A stretch of 64,000 nucleotides of DNA from Rathayibacter sp. VKM Ac-2759 (GTDB lineage: Bacteria; Actinomycetota; Actinomycetes; Actinomycetales; Microbacteriaceae): the NCBI RefSeq assembly GCF_009834225.1, contig NZ_CP047176.1, forward strand, positions 1,488,001 through 1,552,000, read 5' to 3'. Position 1 is the first letter of the stretch. Every line of letters starts with the position of its first letter. Below the pieces are notes generated by a model. That model was given only the letters and a program-made list of their open reading frames with translations, was not told the origin of the DNA and ran no database searches. Position numbers and translations under genes: made by a program. Shown here piece by piece: positions 1 to 9,025 of this stretch.

Positions 1-147
1 GGTCGCAACATGGTGATGGTCATCGGCCCCCTGAAGAACAAGTCCGAGGCCAAGGCCGAGGCGAACGCCGTCCGCGCCGCTCGCCGCGAGGCCAACACGC
101 CCGACGGCCACCCCTCCGACGACTCGGTCGAGGCCGAGACCGTCTAG
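1..147 (+). CDS. infC: Translation initiation factor IF-3, C-terminal end (partial)
   Basis: The reading frame is open at the left window edge and ends with TAG at 145-147. The visible 48 residues begin [10 protein letters not shown], the end of the IF-3 C-terminal domain that binds the 30S subunit and controls start-codon selection. They continue into a charged, alanine-rich tail ([15 protein letters not shown]) typical of actinobacterial IF-3. Identity is supported by the motif and by the following rpmI and rplT, the classic infC-rpmI-rplT ribosomal operon. The N-terminal domain and the start lie outside the window. In many bacteria this operon is autoregulated by L20, but the leader is not in view. 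Confidence 0.93.
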   Translation, partial: GRNMVMVIGPLKNKSEAKAEANAVRAARREANTPDGHPSDDSVEAETV

Positions 148-247
148 TACTTCGCCGCCCCGACCTCGGGGCCGGTGCACTCCCCGCTCGCGGGGCACCC
201 CAGCTTCGCCCCGCCCCGTGCGGGTGCGACGTCGACAAGGAGAGAAC

Positions 248-442
248 ATGCCCAAGATGAAGACCCACTCGGGTGCCAAGAAGCGCTTCAAGGTGACCGG
301 TTCCGGCAAGCTCATGAAGCAGCAGGCCGGTATGCGTCACAACCTGGAGTCCAAGTCCAGCGTCCGCACCCGCCGTCTCAACCAGGACCAGGTCCTCGCC
401 CCGCAGGACGCGAAGGTCGCCAAGAAGCTGCTCGGCCTGTAG
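248..442 (+). CDS. rpmI: 50S ribosomal protein L35
   Basis: This is a 64-residue basic protein starting [21 protein letters not shown], the invariant start of bacterial L35, and the length matches the family. A longer in-frame start at 218 exists but is rejected: ATG 248 follows an AAGGAGAG ribosome binding site at 237-244 and gives the canonical N-terminus. L35 is a structural protein of the large subunit. The gene lies 100 bases after infC and 56 bases before rplT, presumably in one transcript. Confidence 0.97.
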   Translation: MPKMKTHSGAKKRFKVTGSGKLMKQQAGMRHNLESKSSVRTRRLNQDQVLAPQDAKVAKKLLGL

Positions 443-498
443 TCCTCGACACAGCCGACCAGAACTTCACCGACCAGGATCGATAGGAAGAAAAAGAA

Positions 499-882
499 AT
501 GGCAAGAGTCAAGAGGGCGGTCAACGCCCACAAGAAGCGTCGCGTCATCCTCGAGCGCGCGAAGGGCTACCGCGGCCAGCGTTCGCGTCTGTACCGCAAG
601 GCGAAGGAGCAGGTCACCCACTCCCTCGTCTACTCGTACCGCGACCGCCGCGCCAAGAAGGGCGAGTTCCGCCGCCTCTGGATCCAGCGCATCAACGCCG
701 CGTCGCGTGCGAACGGCCTGACCTACAACCGCTTCATCCAGGGTCTCGCCCTCGCTGGAGTGCAGGTCGACCGCCGCATCCTCGCCGATCTCGCGATCAC
801 CGAGCCCGCGACCTTCGCCGCCCTCGTGGCGACCGCGAAGAACGCGCTGCCGGCCGACACCTCGGCTCCGAAGGCCGCGTAG
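499..882 (+). CDS. rplT: 50S ribosomal protein L20
   Basis: The 127-residue protein begins [24 protein letters not shown] and contains the [14 protein letters not shown] and [18 protein letters not shown] blocks of L20. L20 binds 23S rRNA, is needed for 50S assembly, and in other bacteria represses its own operon. The length is near the usual 117-128. A C-terminal alanine/proline-rich tail (residues about 115-127) is an actinobacterial extension. A purine-rich AGGAAG stretch precedes the start. A strong hairpin terminator follows at 901. Confidence 0.97.
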   Translation: MARVKRAVNAHKKRRVILERAKGYRGQRSRLYRKAKEQVTHSLVYSYRDRRAKKGEFRRLWIQRINAASRANGLTYNRFIQGLALAGVQVDRRILADLAITEPATFAALVATAKNALPADTSAPKAA

Positions 883-900
883 TCAGCACTGCTTCCCGGA

Positions 901-930
901 GGGGGTCACGACCGAGGTCGTGGCCCCCTT
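901..930 (+). terminator. Intrinsic terminator after rplT
   Basis: GGGGGTCACGAC (901-912) pairs with GTCGTGGCCCCC (917-928), with one T-G wobble and a 4-base loop. TTCGTCGT follows. It lies 18 bases after the rplT stop and before the separate promoter of the methyltransferase gene. Confidence 0.75.
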
Positions 931-976
931 CGTCGTGTCCGCGACGTGTCGCAGAAGGCGGCGCGATCCGCGCCGA

Positions 977-982
977 TAGGCT
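977..982 (+). promoter_or_regulatory. -10 box TAGGCT of the rRNA methyltransferase gene
   Basis: TAGGCT ends 6 bases before ATG 989. There is no room for a Shine-Dalgarno sequence, so the transcript is probably leaderless. Similar TANNNT boxes precede pheS, argC, tyrS, pyrG and tyrA in this window. Confidence 0.55.
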
Positions 983-988
983 CGCCGC

Positions 989-1789
989 ATGCTCGACAAC
1001 CCCCGTTCTCCGCGCGTCCGCTCCGTCGCCAAGCTCACCCGGCGCCCGGCGCGGCAGGAGACGGGGCTCTTCCTCCTCGAGGGTCCCCAGGCGATGTCCG
1101 AGGCGCTGCAGTACCGCCCGGAGCTCCTCGTCGAGTCGTTCGCGACTCCGACCGCTCTCGAGCGACACCCCGAGATCGTGGCGGCCGCCGAGGCCGCGGA
1201 GGTCGAGATCGAGTTCGTCACCGAGGACGTCCTCGACTCGATGGCCGACACCGTGACGCCGCAGGGCTTCGTCAGCGTCTGCCGCCAGTTCCCGACCTCG
1301 CTCAAGGACATCGTCGCCTCCGAGCCCCGCCTCGTCGCGGTGCTCGAGGAGGTCCGCGACCCGGGCAACCTGGGCACGATCATCCGGGCGGCCGACGCCG
1401 CGGGCGCCGACGCGGTCGTCCTGACCGGCCGCTCCGTCGACCTCTACAACCCCAAGGTCGTCCGCTCGACGACCGGCTCGCTCTTCCACCTGCCCGTCGC
1501 GGTCGACGCCGAGCTGGCCGACGTGCTGCAGCGGCTGCGCAGGGCCGGGCTGCGCGCCGTCGCGGCCGATGTGAAGGGCGAGGACCTGCTCGCGATCCGC
1601 GACCGCGGCGACCTCGCCCAGCCGACCGTCTGGGTGTTCGGCAACGAGGCGCGCGGGCTCGAGGACGAGTCGCTCGAGCTCGTCGACGCCGTCGTGGCCG
1701 TGCCCATCTACGGGGCCGCGGAGTCGCTCAATCTCGCGACCGCGGCCTCCGTCTGCCTCTACGAGAGCGCCTTCGCCCTGCATTCCTGA
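989..1789 (+). CDS. SpoU/TrmH-family RNA 2'-O-methyltransferase
   Basis: This 266-residue protein has an N-terminal RNA-binding-type region (residues 1-110, including RRPARQETGLFLLEGPQ) and a C-terminal SpoU methyltransferase domain. The three SpoU motifs are visible: motif 1 EEVRDPGNLGTIIRAADAAG from about residue 118, motif 2 WVFGNEARGLEDE at about 212, and motif 3 PIYGAAESLNLATAAS at about 236. These form the knotted SAM-binding site. The family methylates ribose 2'-OH in 23S rRNA or tRNA; the exact target (RlmB/TsnR-like) cannot be told from sequence alone. It is commonly placed between rplT and pheS in actinobacteria. The start is taken at the ATG 6 bases after the -10 box. Confidence 0.9.
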   Translation: MLDNPRSPRVRSVAKLTRRPARQETGLFLLEGPQAMSEALQYRPELLVESFATPTALERHPEIVAAAEAAEVEIEFVTEDVLDSMADTVTPQGFVSVCRQFPTSLKDIVASEPRLVAVLEEVRDPGNLGTIIRAADAAGADAVVLTGRSVDLYNPKVVRSTTGSLFHLPVAVDAELADVLQRLRRAGLRAVAADVKGEDLLAIRDRGDLAQPTVWVFGNEARGLEDESLELVDAVVAVPIYGAAESLNLATAASVCLYESAFALHS

Positions 1790-1902
1790 GAGAACGAGCA
1801 CCCTGCCTGAGGGCAGCCTGGGCGAATCACGCGGTTGTTACTCTCTGATTAAGAAAACGCTCATGATTTGACCCGCCCATCCGCGTGTGATTCTCTGACG
1901 AC
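1790..1902. other. Intergenic region with weak hairpin
   Basis: This 113-base gap separates the methyltransferase gene from the amino-acid transporter. CTGCC (1803-1807) pairs with GGCAG (1812-1816), a short hairpin that could be a weak terminator. An AT-richer stretch around 1832-1870 (including TTGTTA and GATTAAGAAAAC) probably holds the transporter promoter, but no convincing -35/-10 pair was found. Confidence 0.3.
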
Positions 1903-2658
<756 letters not shown>

Positions 2659-2764
2659 TCGATCAGCCCTCCGCGCCCGAACATCCGACAGGTCGACCCC
2701 CGCAACCCTCGGGGCCGACCGGACATCGCCCGCTCCGGCGGGCCGAACCCCAGGAAGGACGATC

Positions 2765-3664
2765 ATGCGCACCAAGCTCATGTTCATGACCGCAGGACTC
2801 GCCGCCGCGGCACTCACCCTCACCGGCTGCGCCGGCGACTCCGGCTCCGGCGAGTCGGGCTCCGGCGAGGCCGGCGGCACCTCGACCTTCGAGGTCGCCA
2901 CCGACGTGACCCTCGAGGGCAGCCCCACCTTCGACGCGATGACCGACGCCGGGGGAGTGACCATCGGCGTCAAGGAGGACCAGCCGGGTCTCGGCTACCT
3001 CGACGCCGCCACCGGTGAGCGCTCCGGGTTCGACATCGAGATCGCCCAGTGGATCGCCGCGTCGCTCGGCTTCTCCGAGGACGAGATCACCTACACGTCG
3101 ATCCCCTCGGCCAACCGCGAGGCGTCGATCGTGAACGGCGACATCGACTACTACGTCGGCACCTACTCGATCACCGACAAGCGCAAGGAGCAGGTCGGCT
3201 TCGCCGGACCCTACTTCGAGACCGGCCAGCAGCTGCTGGTCGCCGCCGACAACGACACCATCGAGGGTCCGGACGACCTCACGGCCGACACCACGGTGTG
3301 CTCGGCGACCGGGTCGACCCCGATCCAGAACATCCGCACCAACTACCCCGACGTGCCCACCGAGGAGTTCGACACCTACTCGCAGTGCGTGGACGCCCTG
3401 AACGACGGCCAGGTCGACGCGGTCACCACCGACGGCGCGATCCTGATCGGCTACGCGGCGCAGAGCCCCGACGAGCTGAAGGTCGTCGGCGAGCCCTTCA
3501 GCACCGAGCTCTACGGAGTCGGCCTCGCGAAGGACGACGACGCGCTCCGCGGCTTCATCAACGACATGTTCACCGAGGGTGGCGACACCTGGTCCGCCAT
3601 CTACGACGAGACGCTGGGCGAGTCCGGCACCGAGGTCGAGCAGCCCGCGGTCGACGCCTACTAG
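2765..3664 (+). CDS. gluB: Amino-acid ABC transporter substrate-binding lipoprotein
   Basis: This 299-residue protein has a signal peptide ending in the lipobox LTGC, with acylated Cys at residue 22. A Gly/Ser/Glu linker follows (GDSGSGESGSGEAGG), then a family-3 periplasmic-binding domain. Diagnostic stretches are GVTIGVKEDQPGLGYLD, SGFDIEIAQWIAASLGF, YVGTYSITDKRKEQVGFAGPYF and DAVTTDGAILIGYA. It is anchored to the outer face of the membrane and delivers glutamate-type amino acids to the permeases. AGGAAGGACG precedes the ATG. The linker repeats a (D/E)SGSGE unit, probably a low-complexity spacer. Substrate assignment is by gene order, not by binding residues. Confidence 0.9.
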   Translation: MRTKLMFMTAGLAAAALTLTGCAGDSGSGESGSGEAGGTSTFEVATDVTLEGSPTFDAMTDAGGVTIGVKEDQPGLGYLDAATGERSGFDIEIAQWIAASLGFSEDEITYTSIPSANREASIVNGDIDYYVGTYSITDKRKEQVGFAGPYFETGQQLLVAADNDTIEGPDDLTADTTVCSATGSTPIQNIRTNYPDVPTEEFDTYSQCVDALNDGQVDAVTTDGAILIGYAAQSPDELKVVGEPFSTELYGVGLAKDDDALRGFINDMFTEGGDTWSAIYDETLGESGTEVEQPAVDAY

Positions 3665-3744
3665 GAGGCGAGCCGGGCGGCGCGAACCGCCGCCCGGCCC
3701 CTCCCCGCTGACCGCTCCCACCTCCCGATGAAAGGGCCCGCCGC

Positions 3745-4392
3745 ATGGATGTTCTGCTGAGCAACCTCGACGTGTTCGTCCCGGCCTTCGGCAACACGCT
3801 GTTGCTGTTCGTCGTCTCGCTCGTGTTCGCCCTCCTCATCGGGACGGTCGTGGGCGCCATGCGCGTCTCCCCGGTCCCGATCGCCCGCGCGGTCGGCACC
3901 GTCTACGTCAACACCATCCGGAACACGCCCCTCACGCTCCTGATGTTCTTCTTCGCGTTCGGCTACCCCAAGCTCGACCTGCCCGACGTCGACTACACGA
4001 ACCTCGCCATCTGCGCGCTCAGCCTCTACACCGCGACCTACGTCGCGGAGGTGCTGCGCTCGGGCATCAACACCGTGCCGATCGGCCAGGCCGAGGCGGC
4101 CCGCGCGATCGGCCTCGACTTCGGTCTCACGATGACCCAGGTGGTCCTGCCGCAGGCCTTCCGCTCCGTGATCCCGCCGCTGATGAGCGTGCTGATCGCG
4201 CTGCTGAAGAACACGACGGTCGCCGCCGGGTTCTCCGTCGCCGAGGCCGGCACGATCGTCCGCGAGCTGAACGAGCGCGGCGAGAACAGCCTGGTCGTGC
4301 TGCTCTGGGTCGCCCTCGTCTTCGTGGTGCTGGTCTCAGTGCTCTCGGTGATCCAACGCCAGCTCGAGAAGAAGTGGAGGGTCGCCCGATGA
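3745..4392 (+). CDS. gluC: Amino-acid ABC transporter permease (GluC type)
   Basis: This 215-residue HisM-type permease has an N-terminal TM segment (VPAFGNTLLLFVVSLVFALLIG) and about five TM helices. The coupling loop is EAARAIGLDFGLTMTQVVLPQAFRSVIPPLMS, matching the EAA motif that contacts the ATPase. The NTIRNTPLTLLMFF stretch is typical of glutamate/glutamine permeases. It pairs with the next gene, which starts inside its stop codon (ATGA overlap), so the two subunits are translationally coupled. AAAGGGCC lies upstream of ATG 3745. Confidence 0.9.
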   Translation: MDVLLSNLDVFVPAFGNTLLLFVVSLVFALLIGTVVGAMRVSPVPIARAVGTVYVNTIRNTPLTLLMFFFAFGYPKLDLPDVDYTNLAICALSLYTATYVAEVLRSGINTVPIGQAEAARAIGLDFGLTMTQVVLPQAFRSVIPPLMSVLIALLKNTTVAAGFSVAEAGTIVRELNERGENSLVVLLWVALVFVVLVSVLSVIQRQLEKKWRVAR

Positions 4393-5261
4393 GCTCCGTC
4401 CTCTTCGACAACCCCGGTCCCCGCGCGATCGTCCGCAACCGCGTCCTCGGCGCGGCGGTCATCCTGCTCGTCGTGGCGCTCTTCGCCTTCATCCTCTGGC
4501 GCTTCGCCGAGTCGGGGCAGTTCTCGGCCGAGAAGTGGCGGGCGTTCCAGTACCCGCTGGTCTGGCAGAGCATCGGAGCCGCGCTCGGGCAGACGCTCGG
4601 CGCGTTCGCCGCCGCCGGCGTCGCGAGCCTCGTCCTCGGTCTGGTCCTCGCGGTCGGCCGCCTCTCGGACCGGCGCTGGATCAGCGTCCCCGTCACCGTC
4701 TTCATCGAGCTCTTCCGGGCGATCCCGGTCCTCATCCTGATGATGCTGATGTACTACGGGCTGCCGTTCGTCGGGCTGAAGCTCACTCCGTACCTCGCCG
4801 TGGTCATCGCGCTGACGCTCTACAACGGCTCCGTCTTCTCCGAGATCTTCCGGGCCGGCATCGAGGCCCTCCCGCGCGGTCAGAAGGAGGCGGGCTACGC
4901 GATCGGCCTCCGCAAGGCCGGGGTCATGCGCCTCATCCTCTTCCCGCAGGCGATCCGCTCGATGCTGCCCGTGATCATCGCCCAGCTCGTCGTCGCCCTG
5001 AAGGACACGGCGCTCGGCTCGATCATCACCTACAACGAGCTCCTCTACTACGCGAAGTACCTGGGCAACCAGTCGAGCCTCGACAGCCCGATCATCCCCG
5101 CGGCGATCGTCATCGGCGCCATCTACATCGGCATCTGCCTCCTGCTCTCGGGCCTCGCGAAGTGGATCGAGATCCGCACCAAGAGCAGCGGCCGCGGGGG
5201 CACGGGACACCCGGCCGCCCGAGCCACCACCAACACCGCCCTCATCGCCGCCCAGGACTGA
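4389..5261 (+). CDS. gluD: Amino-acid ABC transporter permease (GluD type)
   Basis: This is a 290-residue permease with an extended N-terminus, one early TM segment (VLGAAVILLVVALFAFILW), and the HisM domain with the coupling motif EAGYAIGLRKAGVMRLILFPQAIRSMLPVII. The C-terminal tail (residues about 262-290) is hydrophilic and cytosolic. An in-frame ATG 15 bases upstream is rejected because ATG 4389 overlaps the gluC stop as ATGA. It forms the channel with GluC. A strong hairpin follows 10 bases after the stop and likely ends the operon. Confidence 0.9.
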   Translation: MSSVLFDNPGPRAIVRNRVLGAAVILLVVALFAFILWRFAESGQFSAEKWRAFQYPLVWQSIGAALGQTLGAFAAAGVASLVLGLVLAVGRLSDRRWISVPVTVFIELFRAIPVLILMMLMYYGLPFVGLKLTPYLAVVIALTLYNGSVFSEIFRAGIEALPRGQKEAGYAIGLRKAGVMRLILFPQAIRSMLPVIIAQLVVALKDTALGSIITYNELLYYAKYLGNQSSLDSPIIPAAIVIGAIYIGICLLLSGLAKWIEIRTKSSGRGGTGHPAARATTNTALIAAQD

Positions 5262-5271
5262 GCTGATCCGT

Positions 5272-5295
5272 CGAGATCGCCCGAGGGCGATTTCG
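5272..5295 (+). terminator. Terminator of the glu operon
   Basis: CGAGATCGCCC (5272-5282) pairs with GGGCGATTTCG (5285-5295), an 11-bp stem with one G-T wobble and a minimal loop. It lies 10 bases after the gluD stop. It directly abuts the first arm of a larger inverted repeat in the pheS leader. Confidence 0.6.
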
Positions 5296-5386
5296 ACCGC
5301 GGTCGGCTTCTCGGGATGATGCGTTCCGCTCTTCGCACATCACCACCCCTGGGAGCCGACCGCGGTCTCCGTCGCCCCCGGGCGAT
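5295..5386 (+). promoter_or_regulatory. Inverted-repeat region upstream of pheST
   Basis: GACCGCGGTCGGCT (5295-5308) is the exact reverse complement of AGCCGACCGCGGTC (5354-5367), a 14-bp stem with a 45-base loop. A further hairpin TCGCCC/GGGCGA lies at 5372-5377/5380-5385. All of it is upstream of the likely -10 box at 5397, so the stem may be the end of the glu transcript, or an attenuator if transcription starts further upstream. A T-box was considered, but the conserved T-box core is not present. Confidence 0.5.
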
Positions 5387-5396
5387 GGAGACGATC

Positions 5397-5402
5397 TAGA
5401 CT
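5397..5402 (+). promoter_or_regulatory. -10 box TAGACT of pheS
   Basis: TAGACT ends 8 bases before the GTG start at 5411, with no Shine-Dalgarno between. This suggests a leaderless pheST transcript. Confidence 0.5.
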
Positions 5403-5410
5403 CATGCATC

Positions 5411-6451
5411 GTGTCTGACAGCAACCCGATCACCGACGAGGCCGTCTCGGCCGCGGTCGCCGAGGCGCTGACCGCGATCAGCGCGGCCGGCGACTCCGCA
5501 GCCCTGAAGGCGGCCCGCGCCGCGCACCTCGGTGAAGGCTCCGCCCTCGCCCGGCTCAACGCGCAGATGCGCTCCGTCCCGCCCGAGTCCAAGGCCGCCT
5601 CCGGCAAGCTCGTCGGCGGTGCGCGCAAGCAGGTCGGCGACGCGTACGCCGCCCGCGAGGTCGAGCTCGTCGCCGCCGAGGAGGCCGCCGCCCTCGACGC
5701 CGAGCGCGTCGACGTCACCGCCGGCGCCTCGTTCGTGCGCCAGGGTGCGCGCCACCCGCTCTCGCTCCTCCAGGAGTCGATCGCCGACGTCTTCATCGGC
5801 ATGGGCTGGGAGATCGCCGAGGGGCCCGAGCTCGAGAACGAGTGGTTCAACTTCGACGCCCTGAACTTCGACGAGGACCACCCGGCCCGCGCGATGCAGG
5901 ACACCTTCTTCGTCGATCCGGTCGACTCGCACCTCGTGCTGCGCACGCACACGAGCCCCGTGCAGATCCGCTCGATGCTCGAGCGCACGCCTCCGCTCTA
6001 CGTGATCGCGCCCGGACGCGTCTACCGCACCGACGAGCTCGACGCCACGCACACCCCCGTCTTCACGCAGTTCGAGGGTCTCGCCGTCGACCGCGGGCTC
6101 ACCATGGCGCACCTGCGCGGCACCCTCGAGCACGTCGCGCGGATCATGTTCGGCGACGAGGCGAGGATCCGCCTCCGCCCCAACTACTTCCCCTTCACCG
6201 AGCCGAGCGCCGAGCTCGACATCTGGCACCCCACCTTCGTCGGCGGCGCGCGCTGGATCGAGTGGGGCGGCTGCGGGATGGTCAACCCGAACGTGCTCCG
6301 CGCGGCCGGGATTGACCCGGAGGAGTTCTCCGGCTTCGCCTTCGGCATGGGGATCGAGCGGACCCTGATGTTCCGCAACGACGTGAAGGACATGCGCGAC
6401 ATGGTCGAGGGCGATGTCCGCTTCAGCAAGCAGTACGGGATGGTGATCTGA
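5411..6451 (+). CDS. pheS: Phenylalanine-tRNA ligase alpha subunit
   Basis: This 346-residue subunit has an N-terminal coiled-coil arm (residues 1-95) that holds tRNA and a class II synthetase core. Visible are motif 2-type RVYRTDELDATHTPVFTQFEG, the active-site stretch PNYFPFTEPSAELDIW, and motif 3-type GFAFGMGIERTLMF. With PheT it forms the alpha2beta2 enzyme that charges tRNA-Phe. GTG at 5411 is used: no better start is available and the -10 box is immediately upstream. The stop overlaps the pheT ATG by one base (TGATG), implying coupled translation. Confidence 0.97.
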   Translation: MSDSNPITDEAVSAAVAEALTAISAAGDSAALKAARAAHLGEGSALARLNAQMRSVPPESKAASGKLVGGARKQVGDAYAAREVELVAAEEAAALDAERVDVTAGASFVRQGARHPLSLLQESIADVFIGMGWEIAEGPELENEWFNFDALNFDEDHPARAMQDTFFVDPVDSHLVLRTHTSPVQIRSMLERTPPLYVIAPGRVYRTDELDATHTPVFTQFEGLAVDRGLTMAHLRGTLEHVARIMFGDEARIRLRPNYFPFTEPSAELDIWHPTFVGGARWIEWGGCGMVNPNVLRAAGIDPEEFSGFAFGMGIERTLMFRNDVKDMRDMVEGDVRFSKQYGMVI

Positions 6452-8982
6452 TGCGCATCCCGCTGAGCTGGCTGGGCGAGTACGTCGACCTCGAGCAGGG
6501 CGTCACGACCGAGGCCGTGCACGCGGCGCTCGTGTCGGTCGGGCTCGAGGAGGAGGACGTCCACCGCTTCGAGGTGTCCGGCCCCGTCGTGGTGGGCGAG
6601 GTCCTGGATCTCGTGCCCGAGCCGCAGAAGAACGGCAAGACCATCAACTGGTGCACGGTCCGCGTGGCTCCGGAGGGGGCGCTCGCGGCCGACGGCGGCG
6701 GCGACGTCCGGGGCATCGTCTGCGGTGCGCACAACTTCACGGCCGGAGACAAGGTCGTCGTCTCGCTGCCCGGTGCGGTCCTCCCCGGCCCGTTCCCGAT
6801 CTCGGCGCGGAAGACCTACGGTCACGTCTCCGACGGCATGATCGCGTCGAGCCGAGAGCTCGGCCTCGGCGACGACCACGACGGCATCCTCCGCCTGGCG
6901 AGCCTCGGTATCGACCCGGAGGTGGGCGCCGACGCGATCGCGCTGCTCGGGCTGGACGACGCGGCGGTCGAGGTCAATGTGACCCCCGATCGCGGCTACG
7001 CCTTCTCGATCCGCGGCATCGCCCGCGAGTACGCCCACGCGACGGGAGCCTCCTTCCGCGATCCCGCCCAGGCGGTCGCTGTCCCCGAGCGCGCCGAGTC
7101 GGCCGCGGTCTTCCCCGTCTCGATCCAGGACGACGCCCCGATCCGCGGTCGCGACGGCGCCTCCGTCTTCGTCACGCGGGTGGTGCGCGGCGTCGATGCG
7201 AGCCGTCCGACGCCGCCGTGGATGGTCGCACGCCTGCGCCTCGCCGGTGTCCGCTCGATCTCGCTGATCGTCGACATCACCAACTACGTCATGTTCGAGC
7301 TGGGGCAGCCGCTGCACGGCTACGACCTCGACGCCCTCCAGGGCGGCCTCGTCGTCCGCCGCGCCTCGGCGGGGGAGACCCTCGAGACCCTCGACGGACA
7401 GACCCGGCGCCTGCACCCCGAGGACCTGGTCATCGCGGACGCGGGCGGAGCCGTCGGCCTCGCCGGCGTCATGGGCGGTGCGCGGACCGAGATCGGTGCG
7501 AGCACCACCGACGTCCTCCTCGAGGCCGCGAACTTCGATCCGGTGTCGATCGCCAGGACCGCGCGCCGGCACAAGCTGCCGAGTGAGGCGTCCAAGCGCT
7601 TCGAGCGCGGAGTCGACCCGCGCGTCGCCGCCGTCGCCGCAGCGCGCGCGGTCCAGCTGCTGGTCGAGCTCGCCGGCGGCACCGCGGACGAGCTGGGGTC
7701 GGCGCTCGTCGATCCCCGCGAGGCGACCGCCATCGAGCTGCCCGACGGCTACGTCTCCCGGCTCATCGGCGTCGAGTACACGGACGACGAGATCCGCGGC
7801 TCGCTCGTCGAGATCGGCGCCTCGGTGGCGTCCGGCGACGCCGGCCTCGTCGTCACTCCGCCGAGCTGGCGTCCCGACCTCACCGACAAGGCCACCCTCG
7901 CCGAGGAGGTCGCCCGCATCACCGGGTACGACCGCATCCCCTCGGTGCTGCCGGTCGCGCCTCCGGGCCGCGGACTCACCACGGGTCAGCGTCTGCGGCG
8001 CAGGGTCGCCCAGACGCTCGCGGCGAGCGGCCTGACCGAGGTGCTGTCGTACCCGTTCCTCTCGCGCGCGGTCAACGACCGCTTCGGCTCCGTCGACGGC
8101 GAGCCCCGCGAGCAGATCACGCTCGCGAACCCGCTCGACGCGACCGCTGCGCAGCTGCGCCTCTCGCTCGTGCCCGGGCTCGTCCAGATCGCCGCCCGCA
8201 ACCGCTCCCGCGGGCTCACCGATCTCGCGCTCTACGAGCTCGGGTCGGTGTTCGTCCCCGAGTCCGGTCGTCCCTTCGGCTCCGGGCCGCTGCCCGAGGG
8301 TGCGGCCCGTCCCTCCGCCGAGGTCGAGGCCGAGCTCAACGCGGGGATCCCGGCTCAGCCGCTGCACGTGGCGGCGCTGCTCACCGGAGCCGCCCTCGAG
8401 CGTCAGCCCGGCGTGGCCGCCCGCGACTTCGACTGGCGCGACGCGCTCGACGTGGTCCGCGAGGTCGCCACTGCCTCCGGAGTCGACCTCGTCGTCCGCC
8501 AGGGATCGCACGCCGCGCTGCACCCCGGCCGGACCGCCGAGATCGTGCTCGACGGCGCGGTCATCGGCCACGCCGGCGAGCTGCTCCCGTCGCTGGCCGA
8601 CGAGCTCGACCTGCCGCGGCGCGTCGCCGTCGTCGAGCTGGACCTCGACGCCGTCATCGCGCACGCGGGCCGGGTCGTCGTCGCCCGCCCGGTCGGTGCG
8701 CTGCCCGCGGCCACGCAGGACCTCTCGCTGGTCGTGCCGGTCGACGTGCCCGCCGGATCGCTCGCCGAGGCCGTCGCGGAGGGGGCGGGTGAGCTGCTCG
8801 AGGCGATCCGCCTCGTCGACGACTACCGCGGCTCCGGCCTCGAAGCCGGCACCAAGTCGCTCACCTTCGCTCTGCGCTTCCGGGCCGCCGACCGCACGCT
8901 GACCGCGGCCGAGGCGACGGAGGCGAAGGAGAGCGGCGTCGCCGTCGCCGCCGAGCGGTTCGGCGCGCAGCTGAGGGAGTGA
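6451..8982 (+). CDS. pheT: Phenylalanine-tRNA ligase beta subunit
   Basis: The 843-residue length is normal for bacterial PheT. Domains in order: N-terminal and tRNA-binding EMAP-like fold (VVGEVLDLVPEPQKNGKTINWCTV, residues about 45-150), B3/B4 editing domain (about 210-400, with KLPSEASKRFERGVDP), B5 (about 410-480), catalytic-like core (EVLSYPFLS and LRLSLVPGL), and C-terminal FDX-ACB anticodon-binding domain (from about 745, PAATQDLSLVVPVDVP). It edits mischarged Tyr-tRNA-Phe and completes the synthetase with PheS. The start overlaps the pheS stop. Transcription ends close to argC, which has its own -10 box. Confidence 0.97.
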   Translation: MRIPLSWLGEYVDLEQGVTTEAVHAALVSVGLEEEDVHRFEVSGPVVVGEVLDLVPEPQKNGKTINWCTVRVAPEGALAADGGGDVRGIVCGAHNFTAGDKVVVSLPGAVLPGPFPISARKTYGHVSDGMIASSRELGLGDDHDGILRLASLGIDPEVGADAIALLGLDDAAVEVNVTPDRGYAFSIRGIAREYAHATGASFRDPAQAVAVPERAESAAVFPVSIQDDAPIRGRDGASVFVTRVVRGVDASRPTPPWMVARLRLAGVRSISLIVDITNYVMFELGQPLHGYDLDALQGGLVVRRASAGETLETLDGQTRRLHPEDLVIADAGGAVGLAGVMGGARTEIGASTTDVLLEAANFDPVSIARTARRHKLPSEASKRFERGVDPRVAAVAAARAVQLLVELAGGTADELGSALVDPREATAIELPDGYVSRLIGVEYTDDEIRGSLVEIGASVASGDAGLVVTPPSWRPDLTDKATLAEEVARITGYDRIPSVLPVAPPGRGLTTGQRLRRRVAQTLAASGLTEVLSYPFLSRAVNDRFGSVDGEPREQITLANPLDATAAQLRLSLVPGLVQIAARNRSRGLTDLALYELGSVFVPESGRPFGSGPLPEGAARPSAEVEAELNAGIPAQPLHVAALLTGAALERQPGVAARDFDWRDALDVVREVATASGVDLVVRQGSHAALHPGRTAEIVLDGAVIGHAGELLPSLADELDLPRRVAVVELDLDAVIAHAGRVVVARPVGALPAATQDLSLVVPVDVPAGSLAEAVAEGAGELLEAIRLVDDYRGSGLEAGTKSLTFALRFRAADRTLTAAEATEAKESGVAVAAERFGAQLRE

Positions 8983-9012
8983 CGCCTGACCGGCCCGCGC
9001 CCCCGCACGGAC

Positions 9013-9018
9013 TAGGCT
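9013..9018 (+). promoter_or_regulatory. -10 box TAGGCT of argC
   Basis: TAGGCT ends 7 bases before ATG 9026 in the 43-base gap after pheT. No ribosome binding site fits between, so the argC transcript is probably leaderless. Confidence 0.5.
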
Positions 9019-9025
9019 CTCGGGC

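Noticed and set aside
5295..5386. T-box riboswitch before pheST
   Set aside because: Only partial likeness (ACCGCGG). The specifier loop and conserved T-box core are absent.
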